Positions 26,692 through 36,782 of a stretch of 64,000 nt of DNA are shown piece by piece. Position 1 is the stretch's first letter; every line of letters starts with the position of its first letter. The translations under genes were made by a program, and so were the position numbers. The notes under the pieces are model-generated. The model was not told the DNA's origin and ran no database searches. It saw nothing but the letters and a program-made list of their open reading frames with translations. Source of the stretch: Acinetobacter sp. ASP199 (GTDB lineage: Bacteria > Pseudomonadota > Gammaproteobacteria > Pseudomonadales > Moraxellaceae). The stretch lies in contig NZ_CP062182.1 in the NCBI RefSeq assembly GCF_022700675.1, positions 1,736,001 to 1,800,000 on the forward strand, written 5' to 3'.

Positions 26692-29064
26692 TTGGAAGCG
26701 CGCGTAATTGGTCTGGAAAAATTAGGGAAACACGATGTTGAGCTTGTTGGTGGGAAAAACTCATCTTTAGGCGAAATGATCAGCCACCTAGCAAACGCTG
26801 GCGTATCTGTACCAGGTGGTTTTGCAACAACTGCTGACGCATATCGTGAATTTCTCGAGCAAAGCGGCCTAAACGCTAAAATCAATGCAGAGCTTGCAAG
26901 CCTAAACGTTGATGACGTAAATGCGCTTGCTGAAACTGGCGCTAAAATCCGCCAATGGATTGTAGAGACTCCGCTTACTGCAGCATTAGAGCAAGAAGTT
27001 CGTGCAGCATTTGACGCACTTTCTAACGGCAACCCTGAGATCGCGGTTGCCGTTCGTTCATCTGCAACTGCAGAAGACTTACCAGACGCGTCTTTTGCTG
27101 GTCAGCAAGAAACTTTCTTGAACATCCGCGGTATCGACAACGTATTAATCGCGATCAAAGAAGTATTCGCATCTTTATACAATGACCGCGCGATTTCTTA
27201 CCGTGTACACCAAAACTTTGCACATGACGTGGTTGCCCTTTCTGCTGGCGTGCAACGTATGGTTCGCTCTGAAACTGGCGCAGCTGGTGTAATGTTCACA
27301 CTAGATACTGAATCAGGCTTCCGTGATGCAGTATTCATTACCGCTTCTTACGGTCTGGGTGAAATGGTTGTACAGGGCGCAGTTAACCCTGACGAATTCT
27401 ATATTTCAAAACCACTTCTAAATGCTGGCAAGCATGCGATCCTGCGTCGTAACCTTGGCTCTAAACACCAGAAAATGATTTATGGTGAAGAAGGCGCAGC
27501 TGGTAAATCAGTGGTTGTGGTAGATGTTGAAAAAGCTGAACGTCAACAGTTCGCTTTAAATGACCAAGAACTTCAAGAACTTGCTAAACAAGCACTGATC
27601 ATCGAAAAACACTACGGTGCGCCAATGGACATCGAGTGGGCAAAAGACGGTGATGACGGCAAACTGTACATCGTTCAGGCGCGTCCTGAAACTGTGAAGA
27701 GCCGTGAAAACGTAGGCACCATGGAACGTTACCTGTTGAAACAGAAAGGTACTGTAGTATGTGAAGGCCGTTCAATCGGTCAACGTATCGGCTCTGGTAA
27801 AGTTCGTATTGTTAGCTCTATTAAAGAAATGGACAAAGTACAAGACGGTGACGTACTTGTATCTGACATGACTGACCCGGACTGGGAACCAGTGATGAAA
27901 CGTGCTGCTGCAATTGTGACCAATCGTGGTGGTCGTACTTGTCACGCTGCGATCATTGCACGTGAATTGGGTGTTCCAGCAATCGTTGGTTGTGGTAATG
28001 CCACTGAAGTACTGGTAGACGGTCAGGAAGTGACAGTATCTTGTGCTGAAGGTGATACTGGCTTCATCTACGAAGGTGCGCTTGATTTCGAAGTTCAAAC
28101 TAACTCAATCGAGTCTATGCCTGATCTTCCATTTAAAGTGATGATGAACGTAGGTAACCCGGATCGTGCATTCGACTTTGCACAAATTCCAAACGAAGGT
28201 ATTGGTCTTGCTCGTCTTGAGTTCATCATTAACCGTATGATCGGTGTGCATCCTAAAGCATTGCTGAACATTGACAGCTTGCCACGTGAAACTCGTGCTG
28301 CTGTGATGGCGCGTACTGCGGGTTATGCATCTCCAATCGAGTTCTATGTAGAAAAACTGGTTGAAGGTATTTCTACTCTTGCTGCTGCATTCGCTGACAA
28401 GCCAGTGATCGTACGTATGTCTGACTTCAAGTCAAACGAATATGCGAACCTGATCGGTGGTAAGTTATACGAACCAGAAGAAGAAAACCCGATGCTGGGC
28501 TTCCGTGGTGCGAGCCGCTACGTTTCTGACAATTTCCGTGACTGCTTCGAACTTGAATGCCGTGCATTGAAAAAAGTTCGTGACGAAATGGGCTTAACCA
28601 ACGTTCAAATCATGATTCCTTTCGTACGTACTGTAAACGAAGCGAAACGTGTCATTGAGCTGCTGGCGTTAAATGGCCTGAAACGTGGTGAAAATGGTCT
28701 TAAAGTGATCATGATGTGTGAATTGCCAACTAACGCACTGTTAGCTGAACAGTTCCTTGAACACTTCGATGGCTTCTCTATCGGTTCTAACGACTTGACT
28801 CAGTTAACTCTTGGTCTTGACCGTGACTCTGGTATCGTTTCTCACCTGTTCGACGAACGTGATGCTGCGGTGAAAGTACTTCTTTCTATGGCGATCCAGG
28901 CTTGCCGTAAAGCAGGTAAATATGTAGGTATCTGTGGCCAAGGCCCTTCAGATCACCCAGACCTTGCAAAATGGTTAATGGAACAAGGTATTGAATCTGT
29001 GTCTTTAAACCCAGACTCAGTATTAGACACCTGGTTCTTCCTTGCTGAAAATGAAGTGAAATAA
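26692..29064 (+). CDS. ppsA: Phosphoenolpyruvate synthase
   Basis: PpsA converts pyruvate, ATP and water to PEP, AMP and phosphate, allowing gluconeogenesis from pyruvate-forming carbon sources. The 790-residue product has the N-terminal ATP-grasp-like domain (about 1-340), the swivelling phosphohistidine domain with [13 protein letters not shown] (His accepts phosphate; the Thr two residues earlier is the PpsR target) and the C-terminal PEP/pyruvate barrel with [10 protein letters not shown] (catalytic Cys). The start is TTG, fixed by a GGAG site 9 bases upstream and by the conserved [19 protein letters not shown] opening. The codons are strongly biased, as in highly expressed genes. Confidence 0.97.
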   Translation: MEARVIGLEKLGKHDVELVGGKNSSLGEMISHLANAGVSVPGGFATTADAYREFLEQSGLNAKINAELASLNVDDVNALAETGAKIRQWIVETPLTAALEQEVRAAFDALSNGNPEIAVAVRSSATAEDLPDASFAGQQETFLNIRGIDNVLIAIKEVFASLYNDRAISYRVHQNFAHDVVALSAGVQRMVRSETGAAGVMFTLDTESGFRDAVFITASYGLGEMVVQGAVNPDEFYISKPLLNAGKHAILRRNLGSKHQKMIYGEEGAAGKSVVVVDVEKAERQQFALNDQELQELAKQALIIEKHYGAPMDIEWAKDGDDGKLYIVQARPETVKSRENVGTMERYLLKQKGTVVCEGRSIGQRIGSGKVRIVSSIKEMDKVQDGDVLVSDMTDPDWEPVMKRAAAIVTNRGGRTCHAAIIARELGVPAIVGCGNATEVLVDGQEVTVSCAEGDTGFIYEGALDFEVQTNSIESMPDLPFKVMMNVGNPDRAFDFAQIPNEGIGLARLEFIINRMIGVHPKALLNIDSLPRETRAAVMARTAGYASPIEFYVEKLVEGISTLAAAFADKPVIVRMSDFKSNEYANLIGGKLYEPEEENPMLGFRGASRYVSDNFRDCFELECRALKKVRDEMGLTNVQIMIPFVRTVNEAKRVIELLALNGLKRGENGLKVIMMCELPTNALLAEQFLEHFDGFSIGSNDLTQLTLGLDRDSGIVSHLFDERDAAVKVLLSMAIQACRKAGKYVGICGQGPSDHPDLAKWLMEQGIESVSLNPDSVLDTWFFLAENEVK

Positions 29065-29078
29065 GCTGAAACTCAGTA

Positions 29079-29112
29079 ATAAAAAAGACCCTTTTAAAAG
29101 GGTCTTTTTTAT
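29079..29112 (+). terminator. Terminator after ppsA
   Basis: The stem AAAGACCCTTTT/AAAAGGGTCTTT is followed by six T. Confidence 0.93.
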
Positions 29113-29444
29113 ATCTACGCGCTATATCAGTGAATTTTTAAAATAGCAGAACACTCATTATTTCTTTGATCTTAATAAGCAAAAATAACTTCGTCATTAC
29201 ATTAAAATTACAGTTTTTTGATCAAGAATCCTGGATACTCTGTTTTATGTAGATGGCTATAATTTCGAGTCTTTTTCGCTTTTCTAAATCCAATTCGTTT
29301 TCTTTTGTGTTGTTTTCGTTGTTCTTCACCTAAAAATGTCCGACATATCCGCATGTTTAGCTTAAGATTTTGTTTGTGTTATGGCTATAATTCAATAAAA
29401 TCGAAACTAAACCTTTTCAACGTACATTTTGAGATTCAGTCTTT
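29113..29444 (+). promoter_or_regulatory. Promoter region of the RDD/GYF gene
   Basis: A gene-free stretch of 332 bases. ATGGCTATAATT occurs twice, placing a perfect TATAAT at 29258-29263 and at 29386-29391. Either or both could be -10 boxes for the downstream gene. No clear TTGACA partner is seen. Confidence 0.4.
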
Positions 29445-30236
29445 ATGCAGATTTACCTGGCACGAAATAATCAACAAGCTGGACCATATACCCTTGAACA
29501 GCTAAATCAGATGCTTGCAAGTCAGCAAGTATTATTGACTGATTTGGCTTGGCACCAAGGCATGACCGAATGGAAAGCTTTGGGTGAGCTCACGCAGGGT
29601 AAATTCGTTTATGAACCTGAAGGTTATATTCCACCTACACAAGTTGCTGAACCAACACCATTTGAGCAGCCTGCTGCACAAACCAGTACTTACGCGCGCA
29701 CTGCACCAAAAGCGAACACATTTGAACTGGCGAGTATTCCTGCCCGTATTTTTGCCAAGTTTGTCGACCTATTGCTCTGGATTCCAGCGACTTTCATTTT
29801 GACTGCTTTTTTCACAACCGAAGAAAAACTGCGCTTTAGCCAGCTAAATGAACAGATCATGACACAGGCGATGGGTGGCAATCCGGATCAGAACCGTGTG
29901 CTGGAATTGCAGTCTCAAATGCTAGATATGTTCTCTACTCAGGCTTGGACAGCAGCAGGTTTATATCTGCTGATCATGCTGGTCATCCAGGGTTATCTGA
30001 TTGCAAAATCTGGTCAGAGCATTGGTAAAAAATTGACTAAAATTAAGATTGTAGATGCTGAAACTGGTACTCAAACTTCACTCATGCGTGCCTTTACTTT
30101 ACGCAGTATCGTGTTCATTTTACCAACAATTTACTTTATTCCATTATTTTCACTCGTAGACTGGATTTTCGGATTGGGCAAAAACCGTCAAACTTTGCAC
30201 GATAAACTGGCAAAAACCAAGGTGATCAAGCAATAA
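29445..30236 (+). CDS. RDD-family membrane protein with N-terminal GYF_2 domain
   Basis: A 263-residue protein in two parts. Residues 1-50 (IYLARNNQQAGPYTLEQLNQ...DLAWHQGMTEWKAL) are a GYF_2 domain, which in other proteins binds proline-rich peptides and faces the cytosol. A flexible Pro/Thr linker follows (about 60-95). The RDD domain has the Arg/Asp/Asp pattern (IPARIFAKFVDLLLW, then SIGKKLTKIKIVD) and three to four membrane helices. RDD proteins are proposed transporters or antiporters, but substrates are mostly unknown. It is monocistronic. Confidence 0.88.
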   Translation: MQIYLARNNQQAGPYTLEQLNQMLASQQVLLTDLAWHQGMTEWKALGELTQGKFVYEPEGYIPPTQVAEPTPFEQPAAQTSTYARTAPKANTFELASIPARIFAKFVDLLLWIPATFILTAFFTTEEKLRFSQLNEQIMTQAMGGNPDQNRVLELQSQMLDMFSTQAWTAAGLYLLIMLVIQGYLIAKSGQSIGKKLTKIKIVDAETGTQTSLMRAFTLRSIVFILPTIYFIPLFSLVDWIFGLGKNRQTLHDKLAKTKVIKQ

Positions 30237-30247
30237 AATAAGCTTTC

Positions 30248-30276
30248 TTAAAAGGGATGGTCTACATCCCTTTTTT
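30248..30276 (+). terminator. Terminator after RDD/GYF gene
   Basis: The stem AAAGGGATG/CATCCCTTT is followed by a T run. Confidence 0.88.
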
Positions 30277-30423
30277 ACGCTCATAACTTTGAAATTAAAA
30301 TAAAAATACTATAAATATTCGACAATCCTGAGCAGTAAAATAGGTTTTTATTACAGTCATTTAAAGCATCTTTATATATAGCTTAGTTTGTTGTAATCAG
30401 GCATAATGCCCTACAACGTAGCG

Positions 30424-30482
30424 GTGTCTCATGATTAGGAAGATTTTTTGTTAACAAATAAATCTTTTTAATCATGCGACAC
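30424..30482. promoter_or_regulatory. 59-nt near-perfect palindrome in the cyoA leader
   Basis: Two ~23-base arms pair with three mismatches: GTGTCTCATGATTAGGAAGA (from 30424) and its partner ending GCATGATTAAAAAGA on the opposite strand (to 30482). The centre is itself palindromic (TTTGTTAACAAA). It ends 56 bases before the cyoA start. It could be a leader RNA hairpin, a regulator binding site, or an inserted palindrome. It has no long T-run after the stem, so it is not a standard terminator. Confidence 0.65.
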
Positions 30483-30538
30483 TTTAATCGCTATCCCATA
30501 TTAAATTAGGGAATGGGACTCTTCACCGAGGTTGTAAA

Positions 30539-31627
30539 ATGAGACAAACGATTTTAGCTGTATTGTCTTTATCTGCGATGTCCGCACTTTTAACAGGGTG
30601 TGGTGGTGATTTAGTACTTCTGAACTCTAAAGGTCCAGTTGCAGCAGGTCAAAGTAGCCTGATGATGACTGCGATTTACTTAATGCTCCTGGTGGTTATC
30701 CCATCAGCAATCATGGCATTATGGTTCGGTTGGAAATATCGCGCATCGAATAAAGACGCAGACTATAAACCTACTTGGGCACACTCTACTGCAATTGAAA
30801 TTGTAGTTTGGGGTATCCCAGTTATTATTATTGCTATTCTTGCCTGGTTAACTTGGTGGGGTTCCCACAAGTACGACCCATACCGTCCGCTTGAGTCAGA
30901 CAAAGCACCATTGACCGTTCAGGTAATTGCTGAACAGTTCAAATGGATCTTTATCTACCCAGAGCAAGGTATTGCAACGATTAACGAAATGCGTTTCCCA
31001 GAGAAAACTCCGGTTGCACTTCGTATTACCTCTAACTTCACGATGAACTCATTCTTCATCCCGGCGTTAGGTGGTCAGATCTATGCAATGGCAGGTATGC
31101 AAACTCACCTGAACCTGTTGGCAGACGAAACCAGCCCAGCTGAAGGCTACCGCGGTTTCTCTTCTAACTATTCTGGTTATGGCTTCTCACAAATGCGCTT
31201 CCGCGCTCACTCTGTGACTGATGCTCAGTTTGCTGAATGGGTTTCTGCTGTTCAAGCAGGTAATGGTACTTCAGTAAATCCGGAAGCTATTCAGAAATCT
31301 GTACTAGACCAGCCTGAATTCGCATCTCTGCGTGATGGCAACCGTGGTAAACACCAGATTGAAGCGCTGATCGCAAAAGCAAATACTCCTGAAGAGAAGG
31401 CTGCTGCTGAAGCTTTGAAGCCTTACCCAACTAAGCCACATCCTGTGACTTATTACTCTTCTGTAGAGCAAGGTTTGTTTGAATCTGTGATTAATCACTA
31501 CATGAGCAACTACCATGGTGCTGACCACTCAGCTCCTGCTGCAGAGCACGGTGTTGCGCACGAAGAAGCTGCTGCTTCTGAAGCACATGTAGCTGATGCA
31601 CATGCGACTGCTTCTCAAGGGGAATAA
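30539..31627 (+). CDS. cyoA: Cytochrome bo3 ubiquinol oxidase subunit II
   Basis: Subunit II of the proton-pumping quinol oxidase that ends the aerobic respiratory chain. The 362-residue product starts with a lipoprotein signal (LLTGC lipobox, Cys21), followed by two membrane helices (about 40-65 and 85-110) and a periplasmic cupredoxin domain. The copper-binding residues of cytochrome c oxidases are absent, as expected for a quinol oxidase. The C-terminal ~45 residues are Ala/His/Glu-rich and of low complexity. First gene of cyoABCDE, 3 bases before cyoB. Confidence 0.96.
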   Translation: MRQTILAVLSLSAMSALLTGCGGDLVLLNSKGPVAAGQSSLMMTAIYLMLLVVIPSAIMALWFGWKYRASNKDADYKPTWAHSTAIEIVVWGIPVIIIAILAWLTWWGSHKYDPYRPLESDKAPLTVQVIAEQFKWIFIYPEQGIATINEMRFPEKTPVALRITSNFTMNSFFIPALGGQIYAMAGMQTHLNLLADETSPAEGYRGFSSNYSGYGFSQMRFRAHSVTDAQFAEWVSAVQAGNGTSVNPEAIQKSVLDQPEFASLRDGNRGKHQIEALIAKANTPEEKAAAEALKPYPTKPHPVTYYSSVEQGLFESVINHYMSNYHGADHSAPAAEHGVAHEEAAASEAHVADAHATASQGE

Positions 31628-31630
31628 GAC

Positions 31631-33619
31631 ATGAACTTATTAGGTAAGTTAGGTCCAGATGCAATTCCTTACGATCCAATCGTATTGGTTACTGTTGCAA
31701 TGATGATCTTAGGCGGTATCGCAGTTGTTGCTGGTATCACCTACTTCAAAAAATGGGGCTACCTGTGGAACGAATGGTTCACATCTGTAGACCATAAAAA
31801 AATCGGTATCATGTATATCTTCGTGTCGATTGTCATGCTTTTGCGTGGTTTCGCCGATGCGATCATGATGCGTCTTCAGCAGTTCCTTGCAAAAGGTGGT
31901 GGTGAAGGTTACTTGCACCCAGAACACTATGACCAGATCTTTACCGCGCACGGCGTGATCATGATCTTCTTCGTAGCGATGGGTCTTGTTGTTGGTTTAA
32001 TGAACATTGCTGTACCGCTTCAAATCGGTGCACGTGACGTTGCATTCCCATTATTGAACTCTTTAAGCTTCTGGCTGTTTGCTGGTGCTGCCGGTCTGGT
32101 AATGGTTTCGCTTGCTTTAGGTGAATTCGCTGCAACAGGTTGGATGGCTTATCCTCCTCTTTCAGGTATCGAATACTCTCCTGGCGTAGGTGTAGACTAC
32201 TACATTTGGGCACTTCAGGTTTCAGGTCTAGGTACACTTTTAACTGGTGTTAACTTCTTCGTTACCATCATTAAAATGCGTGCGCCTGGCATGAAAATGA
32301 TGGATATGCCTATTTTCACTTGGACTGCGCTTGTAACAGTTGTATTAATCGTTGCAACCTTCCCAGTGTTAACTGCAACAATTGCAATGTTGACACTTGA
32401 CCGTTACTTTGACTTCCACTTCTTTACAAATGACTTGGGTGGTAGCCCAATGTTGTACGTAAACTTGATTTGGACTTGGGGTCATCCTGAAGTATACATC
32501 TTGATTTTACCAGCATTTGGTATTTACTCAGAAGTTACTGCGGTGTTCTCTCGCAAATCATTGTTCGGTTATAAGTCAATGGTGTACGCAACTGTAGCAA
32601 TTGGTGTTCTTTCACTGGTTGTTTGGGTTCACCACTTCTTTACCATGGGTGCTGGTGCCAACGTTAACGCGTTCTTCGGTATCATGACCATGATTATTGC
32701 GATCCCGACTGGTGTAAAAATCTTCTCTTGGTTGTTCACCATGTACAAGGGCCGCATCACGTACACTACCCCAATGCTATGGACACTTGGCTTCCTTGTG
32801 ACTTTCGGTATCGGTGGTTTAACTGGTGTATTGATGGCAGTTCCACCAGCGGACTTCCTGGTACACAACTCTTTATTCCTGATCGCTCACTTCCATAACG
32901 TAATTATTGGTGGTGTAGTATTCGCGATGTTCGCAGGTATCATTTTCTACTGGCCAAAAATGTTTGGTTGGAAGCTCAATGAAACTTGGGGTAAAGCAGC
33001 ATTCTGGTTCTGGTTCTTTGGTTTCTACTTTGCATTCATGCCACTTTATATCCTTGGCTTCATGGGTATGACTCGTCGTCTGAATACATTTGACAACCCA
33101 GAATGGGACCCATATATCAACATTGCTATGGTTGGTGCTGTACTTATTGCACTGGGTCTTGCATGTTTCGTTATGCAAATTGTTGTTGGTTTCTTGCAAC
33201 GCGAACAGAACATCGACTATACAGGCGATATCTGGGATGGCCGTACACTTGAGTGGTCTACTTCATCTCCTGCTCCATTCTATAACTTTGCCTACCTTCC
33301 AAAGATCAATGGTATTGATACTTTCTGGACAGACAAAGAGAATGGCGTTGCATACGCAAAACCTACCAAGTACGAAGACATCCATATGCCGACTAACCGT
33401 GCTGCTGGTTTCGTTATCGCTATGTTCATCACTGTTATGGGCTTCGCGTTAATCTGGCACATCTGGTGGTTAGTAGCTGTCACTTTCGTTGCATCTATCA
33501 TCAGCTTCATCGTGTCTTCTTTCACCAAGAAAGTGGATTACTATGTTCCAGCTGCTGAAGTTGAGCGTATCGAAAATGAACGCTATGCGATCCTTGAAAA
33601 ACACTTGAAGAAGGACTAA
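31631..33619 (+). CDS. cyoB: Cytochrome bo3 ubiquinol oxidase subunit I
   Basis: The catalytic subunit, containing low-spin heme b, high-spin heme o3 and CuB, and pumping protons. The 662-residue product has about 15 membrane helices. Visible landmarks are the heme ligand region [14 protein letters not shown], the CuB and cross-linked His-Tyr region [13 protein letters not shown], the HH pair in [11 protein letters not shown], and HFHNVIIGG with the heme-ligand histidines. The D-channel entry (NSLSFW, preceded by an acidic residue at RDV) is also present. Length matches E. coli CyoB (663). Confidence 0.97.
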   Translation: MNLLGKLGPDAIPYDPIVLVTVAMMILGGIAVVAGITYFKKWGYLWNEWFTSVDHKKIGIMYIFVSIVMLLRGFADAIMMRLQQFLAKGGGEGYLHPEHYDQIFTAHGVIMIFFVAMGLVVGLMNIAVPLQIGARDVAFPLLNSLSFWLFAGAAGLVMVSLALGEFAATGWMAYPPLSGIEYSPGVGVDYYIWALQVSGLGTLLTGVNFFVTIIKMRAPGMKMMDMPIFTWTALVTVVLIVATFPVLTATIAMLTLDRYFDFHFFTNDLGGSPMLYVNLIWTWGHPEVYILILPAFGIYSEVTAVFSRKSLFGYKSMVYATVAIGVLSLVVWVHHFFTMGAGANVNAFFGIMTMIIAIPTGVKIFSWLFTMYKGRITYTTPMLWTLGFLVTFGIGGLTGVLMAVPPADFLVHNSLFLIAHFHNVIIGGVVFAMFAGIIFYWPKMFGWKLNETWGKAAFWFWFFGFYFAFMPLYILGFMGMTRRLNTFDNPEWDPYINIAMVGAVLIALGLACFVMQIVVGFLQREQNIDYTGDIWDGRTLEWSTSSPAPFYNFAYLPKINGIDTFWTDKENGVAYAKPTKYEDIHMPTNRAAGFVIAMFITVMGFALIWHIWWLVAVTFVASIISFIVSSFTKKVDYYVPAAEVERIENERYAILEKHLKKD

Positions 33620-33623
33620 GACC

Positions 33624-34244
33624 ATGGCTGAAGTACTTCATCACGACAACCACGGACACGATGAGCATCATCATCACGATGATACTGACATCACTGTCTT
33701 TGGTTTCTGGACTTACTTGATGAGTGACCTTGTCCTTTTCGGTACACTCTTCATTGCATTCGCCGTTTTAAGCAGCCACATTCCAGTGGGTACACCAAGC
33801 GCAAAAGAGCTGTTTGGTGATTCATTAGGCTTCGTTTTAACTGAAACGTTTGCTCTCTTGATCTCTTCTGTTACGTTTGGTTTTGCCGTTCTTGCTGCAT
33901 ACAAAAAAGACGTTGCAAAAGTACTGACTTGGTTAGCGATTACTTGGGTATTCGGTGCGATCTTCATCGGTATGGAACTTTATGAATTCAATCATCTAGT
34001 TCACGCTGGTCACGGTCCTAGCACTTCTGCGTTCCTTTCTGCGTTCTTTACGCTAGTTGGTACGCACGGTATCCACGTGACTTCAGGTTTGGTATGGATG
34101 ATCGTGTTAATGATTCAAATCAAGAAATATGGTTTGACTCTGCCTAACACTCGTCGTCTTGCGTGCCTAAGCTTGTTCTGGCACTTCCTTGACATCGTAT
34201 GGATCTGTGTATTCAGCGTAGTTTACTTGATGGGAGTTCTGTAA
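33624..34244 (+). CDS. cyoC: Cytochrome bo3 ubiquinol oxidase subunit III
   Basis: A 206-residue subunit III with five membrane helices and a histidine-rich N-terminus ([15 protein letters not shown]). The family marks [18 protein letters not shown] and [13 protein letters not shown] are present. It stabilises the oxidase and may guide protons or oxygen. Its stop shares one base with the cyoD start (TAATG). Confidence 0.96.
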   Translation: MAEVLHHDNHGHDEHHHHDDTDITVFGFWTYLMSDLVLFGTLFIAFAVLSSHIPVGTPSAKELFGDSLGFVLTETFALLISSVTFGFAVLAAYKKDVAKVLTWLAITWVFGAIFIGMELYEFNHLVHAGHGPSTSAFLSAFFTLVGTHGIHVTSGLVWMIVLMIQIKKYGLTLPNTRRLACLSLFWHFLDIVWICVFSVVYLMGVL

Positions 34245-34570
34245 TGAGTCATGATCATAACGCTGCTGGCGAATCACACGGTAACGTGAAGCAATACACT
34301 ATCGGCTTCATCCTGTCTGTTGTCCTTACTGTAATTCCATTCGGTATGGTTATGGCGGGCGGTTTTGGCCGTGGTACATTGATCACTGTAATCGCGATTA
34401 CTGCGGTTGCTCAGATTCTTGTACAGCTGATTTACTTCCTGCACATGAACTCTTCTTCAGAGCAACGCTGGAACGTAATTGCATTTGTGTATACCATCTT
34501 AACCATCGCTATTCTTTTAGTGGGTTCTGTATGGATCATGAACTACCTACACTACAACATGATGATCTAA
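34244..34570 (+). CDS. cyoD: Cytochrome bo3 ubiquinol oxidase subunit IV
   Basis: A 108-residue subunit IV with three membrane helices that helps assemble the heme/copper centre. The start is placed at the ATG overlapping the cyoC stop; the open frame extends further upstream, but that part lies in cyoC. The family signature is QLIYFLHMNSSSEQRWN near residues 63-79. Full length. Confidence 0.95.
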   Translation: MSHDHNAAGESHGNVKQYTIGFILSVVLTVIPFGMVMAGGFGRGTLITVIAITAVAQILVQLIYFLHMNSSSEQRWNVIAFVYTILTIAILLVGSVWIMNYLHYNMMI

Positions 34571-34580
34571 ACTGGTTGTC

Positions 34581-35459
34581 ATGCTGAAAAAGTATTTATT
34601 CCTGACTAAGCCAGGAATTCTCTTTGGTAACTTCGTTACCACTTTGGGTGGCTACTTTGTAGCCACTCAAGGTTCTGTAGATTTCCTTCTCCTGCTCCTT
34701 ACCCTTTTTGGTACTACATTCGTTGTAGCATCAGGATGTGTTGTCAACAATGTCATTGACCAGGACATCGACCAGAAAATGCAGCGCACACAAAATCGTG
34801 CTCTTGTTAAAAAAACCATTTCTGAACCTGTCGCACTTGCCTTTGCTTTTGTCTTAAGCCTGATCGGTTTTAGTATTCTCTGGTTTTGGGTAAATGCATA
34901 TGCTTTCCTATTCGCAGTTATTGGTTTTGTCGTATACGTTGGTTTCTACAGCTTATGGACAAAACGCACAACTATTCACCAGACACTGGTAGGCAGTATT
35001 TCTGGCGCAGCTCCGCCTGTGATTGGTTATACCGCAGTTGCAAATCAGTTTGACTTAGGTGCCCTACTGATCTTCGTTGGGTATGCCTTCTGGCAAATGC
35101 CTCATTCGTGGGGAATTGCAGTTTACCGCTTTGAAGATTACAAAAATGCAGGCATTCCAATTCTGCCTGTAGCACGTTCAATTCAACGCACTAAGGTTGA
35201 ATCGCTGATTTATGTGATTCTGTTTGGTGTGGTCATGAATGGCCTGTTTTTCTTTGGCTATGCCAACTGGCTATACATGGTAGTGTTGAACATCTTAACC
35301 CTGTACTGGATCTACTTAAGTATTCAGGGCTTTAAGGCTGAAGATGATCAGGCTTGGGCCAAGCAGTATTTTATGTATTCCGTAAAACTGATTACTGTGA
35401 TTAGTATTCTGTTCTGCTTTACATCGACTGCTCCGAAAATGCCTTACATCATTTTTTAA
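34581..35459 (+). CDS. cyoE: Protoheme IX farnesyltransferase (heme O synthase)
   Basis: CyoE attaches a farnesyl group to heme b to make heme o for the oxidase. This 292-residue membrane prenyltransferase has the first Asp-rich motif in NNVIDQDIDQKMQRTQNR, where the farnesyl diphosphate magnesium ions bind, and a second conserved loop WQMPHSWGIAVYRFEDYKNA. About nine helices are predicted. The start follows cyoD by 10 bases and a terminator follows the stop directly. Confidence 0.96.
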   Translation: MLKKYLFLTKPGILFGNFVTTLGGYFVATQGSVDFLLLLLTLFGTTFVVASGCVVNNVIDQDIDQKMQRTQNRALVKKTISEPVALAFAFVLSLIGFSILWFWVNAYAFLFAVIGFVVYVGFYSLWTKRTTIHQTLVGSISGAAPPVIGYTAVANQFDLGALLIFVGYAFWQMPHSWGIAVYRFEDYKNAGIPILPVARSIQRTKVESLIYVILFGVVMNGLFFFGYANWLYMVVLNILTLYWIYLSIQGFKAEDDQAWAKQYFMYSVKLITVISILFCFTSTAPKMPYIIF

Positions 35460-35460
35460 G

Positions 35461-35489
35461 AAGATAGAGTTTTACTCTATCTTTTTTTA
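35461..35489 (+). terminator. Terminator after cyoE
   Basis: The stem AGATAGAGT/ACTCTATCT is followed by seven T and ends the cyoABCDE operon. Confidence 0.93.
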
Positions 35490-35654
35490 TTTGAGCCTGT
35501 TATTTCCCAATCTCTGCTTTAAATACTTCTATTCTTGCCTTTTAGAACTCTGTCTGTCTAAAACCAAATCTGCTTTTAAAATCTGCATCAATTTTTCTAA
35601 AGTGCGTTTAACGCATAAAATAAGAATTCCACTTGAATAAAAAGATGTTCATTA

Positions 35655-35862
35655 GGGTTCTTTCATAAATCATTTTTGAATCACTGCAAAGCAAATTCCC
35701 TCTCCTTGTAGGAGACTTGCGGAGTATGCTCCTCAGGGAGAGGTTTTTCTAAGAAATCCCCTCATCCTCTTGCGAAGTAACACTTCTCATCCCAGAGGGA
35801 GAAGGAACTTTCAATATCCATTGAAATATAAATATAACGATCATTTTTTGATTTATGAAAGA
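35655..35862. repeat. MITE-like dispersed repeat, copy 2
   Basis: This is a close copy of the element at 11795-12001, with a few substitutions and small indels. The terminal inverted repeats TCTTTCATAAATCA (35659-35672) and its complement (35849-35862) are perfect. Both copies are preceded by TAGGGT. It contains no gene; a plus-strand frame that runs from inside it to about 36048 is judged spurious. Confidence 0.75.
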
Positions 35863-36088
35863 GATATATTATGGCCAGATGAGAATTATCTTTTATCTTA
35901 TTACTCATCATCATTAAATCGCGAATTAATTAAGCACAGACAATTTTCTTTTGTCTTTTCTGCGCTGCCAATTCCAATTAGCACAAAACCGCTGTTTAAT
36001 TATGCAATTCTTGCCAATCCGGTTGTATTTCTCCCCAAAACCCACTAAACTTCACGCTTCGCAAATATTGCGACACAACCTTGGTTGT
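35863..36088. other. Intergenic sequence between repeat copy 2 and rpsF leader
   Basis: AT-rich sequence with no supportable gene. ACAACC and GGTTGT form a small inverted repeat at about 36075-36088, close to the expected rpsF promoter. Nothing else is recognised. Confidence 0.4.
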
Positions 36089-36090
36089 GA

Positions 36091-36140
36091 CTCCTTGCTT
36101 CAATTGACTTAAAAATTGGGGCTGTTTAAACCGTAAGGAG
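36091..36140 (+). ncRNA. Candidate S6:S18-type ribosomal protein leader
   Basis: CTCCTT (36091-36096) can pair with AAGGAG (36135-36140), the ribosome-binding site of rpsF. A CCG (36131-36133) lies on the 3' side next to the stem, and a small hairpin (CAATT/AATTG, 36101-36118) is enclosed. This matches the outline of the known S6:S18 leader motif, in which the S6-S18 complex binds the RNA and represses its own operon. The call comes from eye folding only. Confidence 0.45.
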
Positions 36141-36146
36141 CTGACA

Positions 36147-36533
36147 ATGCGTCACTACGAAATCGTACTATTGGTACATCCAGACCAAAGCGATCAAGTT
36201 GTGGGTATGGTAGAACGTTACCTAACTCACATCAAAGAAGCTGAAGGTCAAATCCACCGTCTTGAAGACTGGGGCCGTCGTCAATTGGCTTACCCAATCA
36301 ACAAGATCCACAAAGCTCACTACATTCTTATGAATGTTGAGTGTGGTCAAACTACTCTTGATGAGCTTGAAGAATTATTCCGTTATAACGACGCAATCAT
36401 TCGTAGCCTTATCATCCGTCGTGAAAACGCTATCACTGAAGAGTCACTATTGGCTAAGAGTGCTGAAGAAAAACGTGCGCGTAAAGCTCAACGTGAAGAA
36501 GCACAACAAGCTCAAGACTCTGCTGAAGCATAA
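36147..36533 (+). CDS. rpsF: 30S ribosomal protein bS6
   Basis: Small-subunit protein that pairs with bS18 on the platform. The 128-residue product starts [18 protein letters not shown], as expected, and ends in an Ala/Glu/Lys-rich tail ([10 protein letters not shown]), the region that RimK glutamylates in E. coli. First gene of rpsF-rpsR-rplI. AAGGAG precedes the ATG. Confidence 0.97.
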   Translation: MRHYEIVLLVHPDQSDQVVGMVERYLTHIKEAEGQIHRLEDWGRRQLAYPINKIHKAHYILMNVECGQTTLDELEELFRYNDAIIRSLIIRRENAITEESLLAKSAEEKRARKAQREEAQQAQDSAEA

Positions 36534-36545
36534 GGAGAACCTAAC

Positions 36546-36773
36546 ATGGCACGTTTTTACCGTCGTCGCAAGTTCTGCCGCTTTACAGCTGAGAACGTTA
36601 CGTACATCGACTACAAAGATATCGACACTTTAAAACAGTACATCACTGAAAACGGCAAGATTGTTCCTAGCCGTATTACAGGTACTAAAGCTCGTTACCA
36701 ACGTCAATTAGCGCTTGCTATCAAACAAGCTCGCTACTTGTCTTTGATCCCTTACACTGACAATCATAAGTGA
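36546..36773 (+). CDS. rpsR: 30S ribosomal protein bS18
   Basis: 75-residue basic protein that binds 16S rRNA together with bS6. The diagnostic segments RRRKFCRF near the N-terminus and [20 protein letters not shown] are present. It lies 12 bases after rpsF with its own AAGGAG site. Length is normal. Confidence 0.97.
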   Translation: MARFYRRRKFCRFTAENVTYIDYKDIDTLKQYITENGKIVPSRITGTKARYQRQLALAIKQARYLSLIPYTDNHK

Positions 36774-36782
36774 GGTTGAGCT

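Noticed and set aside
30424..30482. Terminator upstream of cyoA
   Set aside because: A long palindrome but no T-run after the second arm on either strand, and it lies 5' of a gene that must be transcribed.
34199..34243. 15-residue upstream extension of CyoD
   Set aside because: It lies fully inside cyoC. The TAATG overlap start fits the operon and family length.
35770..36048. 92-codon plus-strand frame running out of repeat copy 2
   Set aside because: It starts inside the repeat, has no ribosome-binding site, and its composition is not protein-like. The equivalent frame in copy 1 is not kept.
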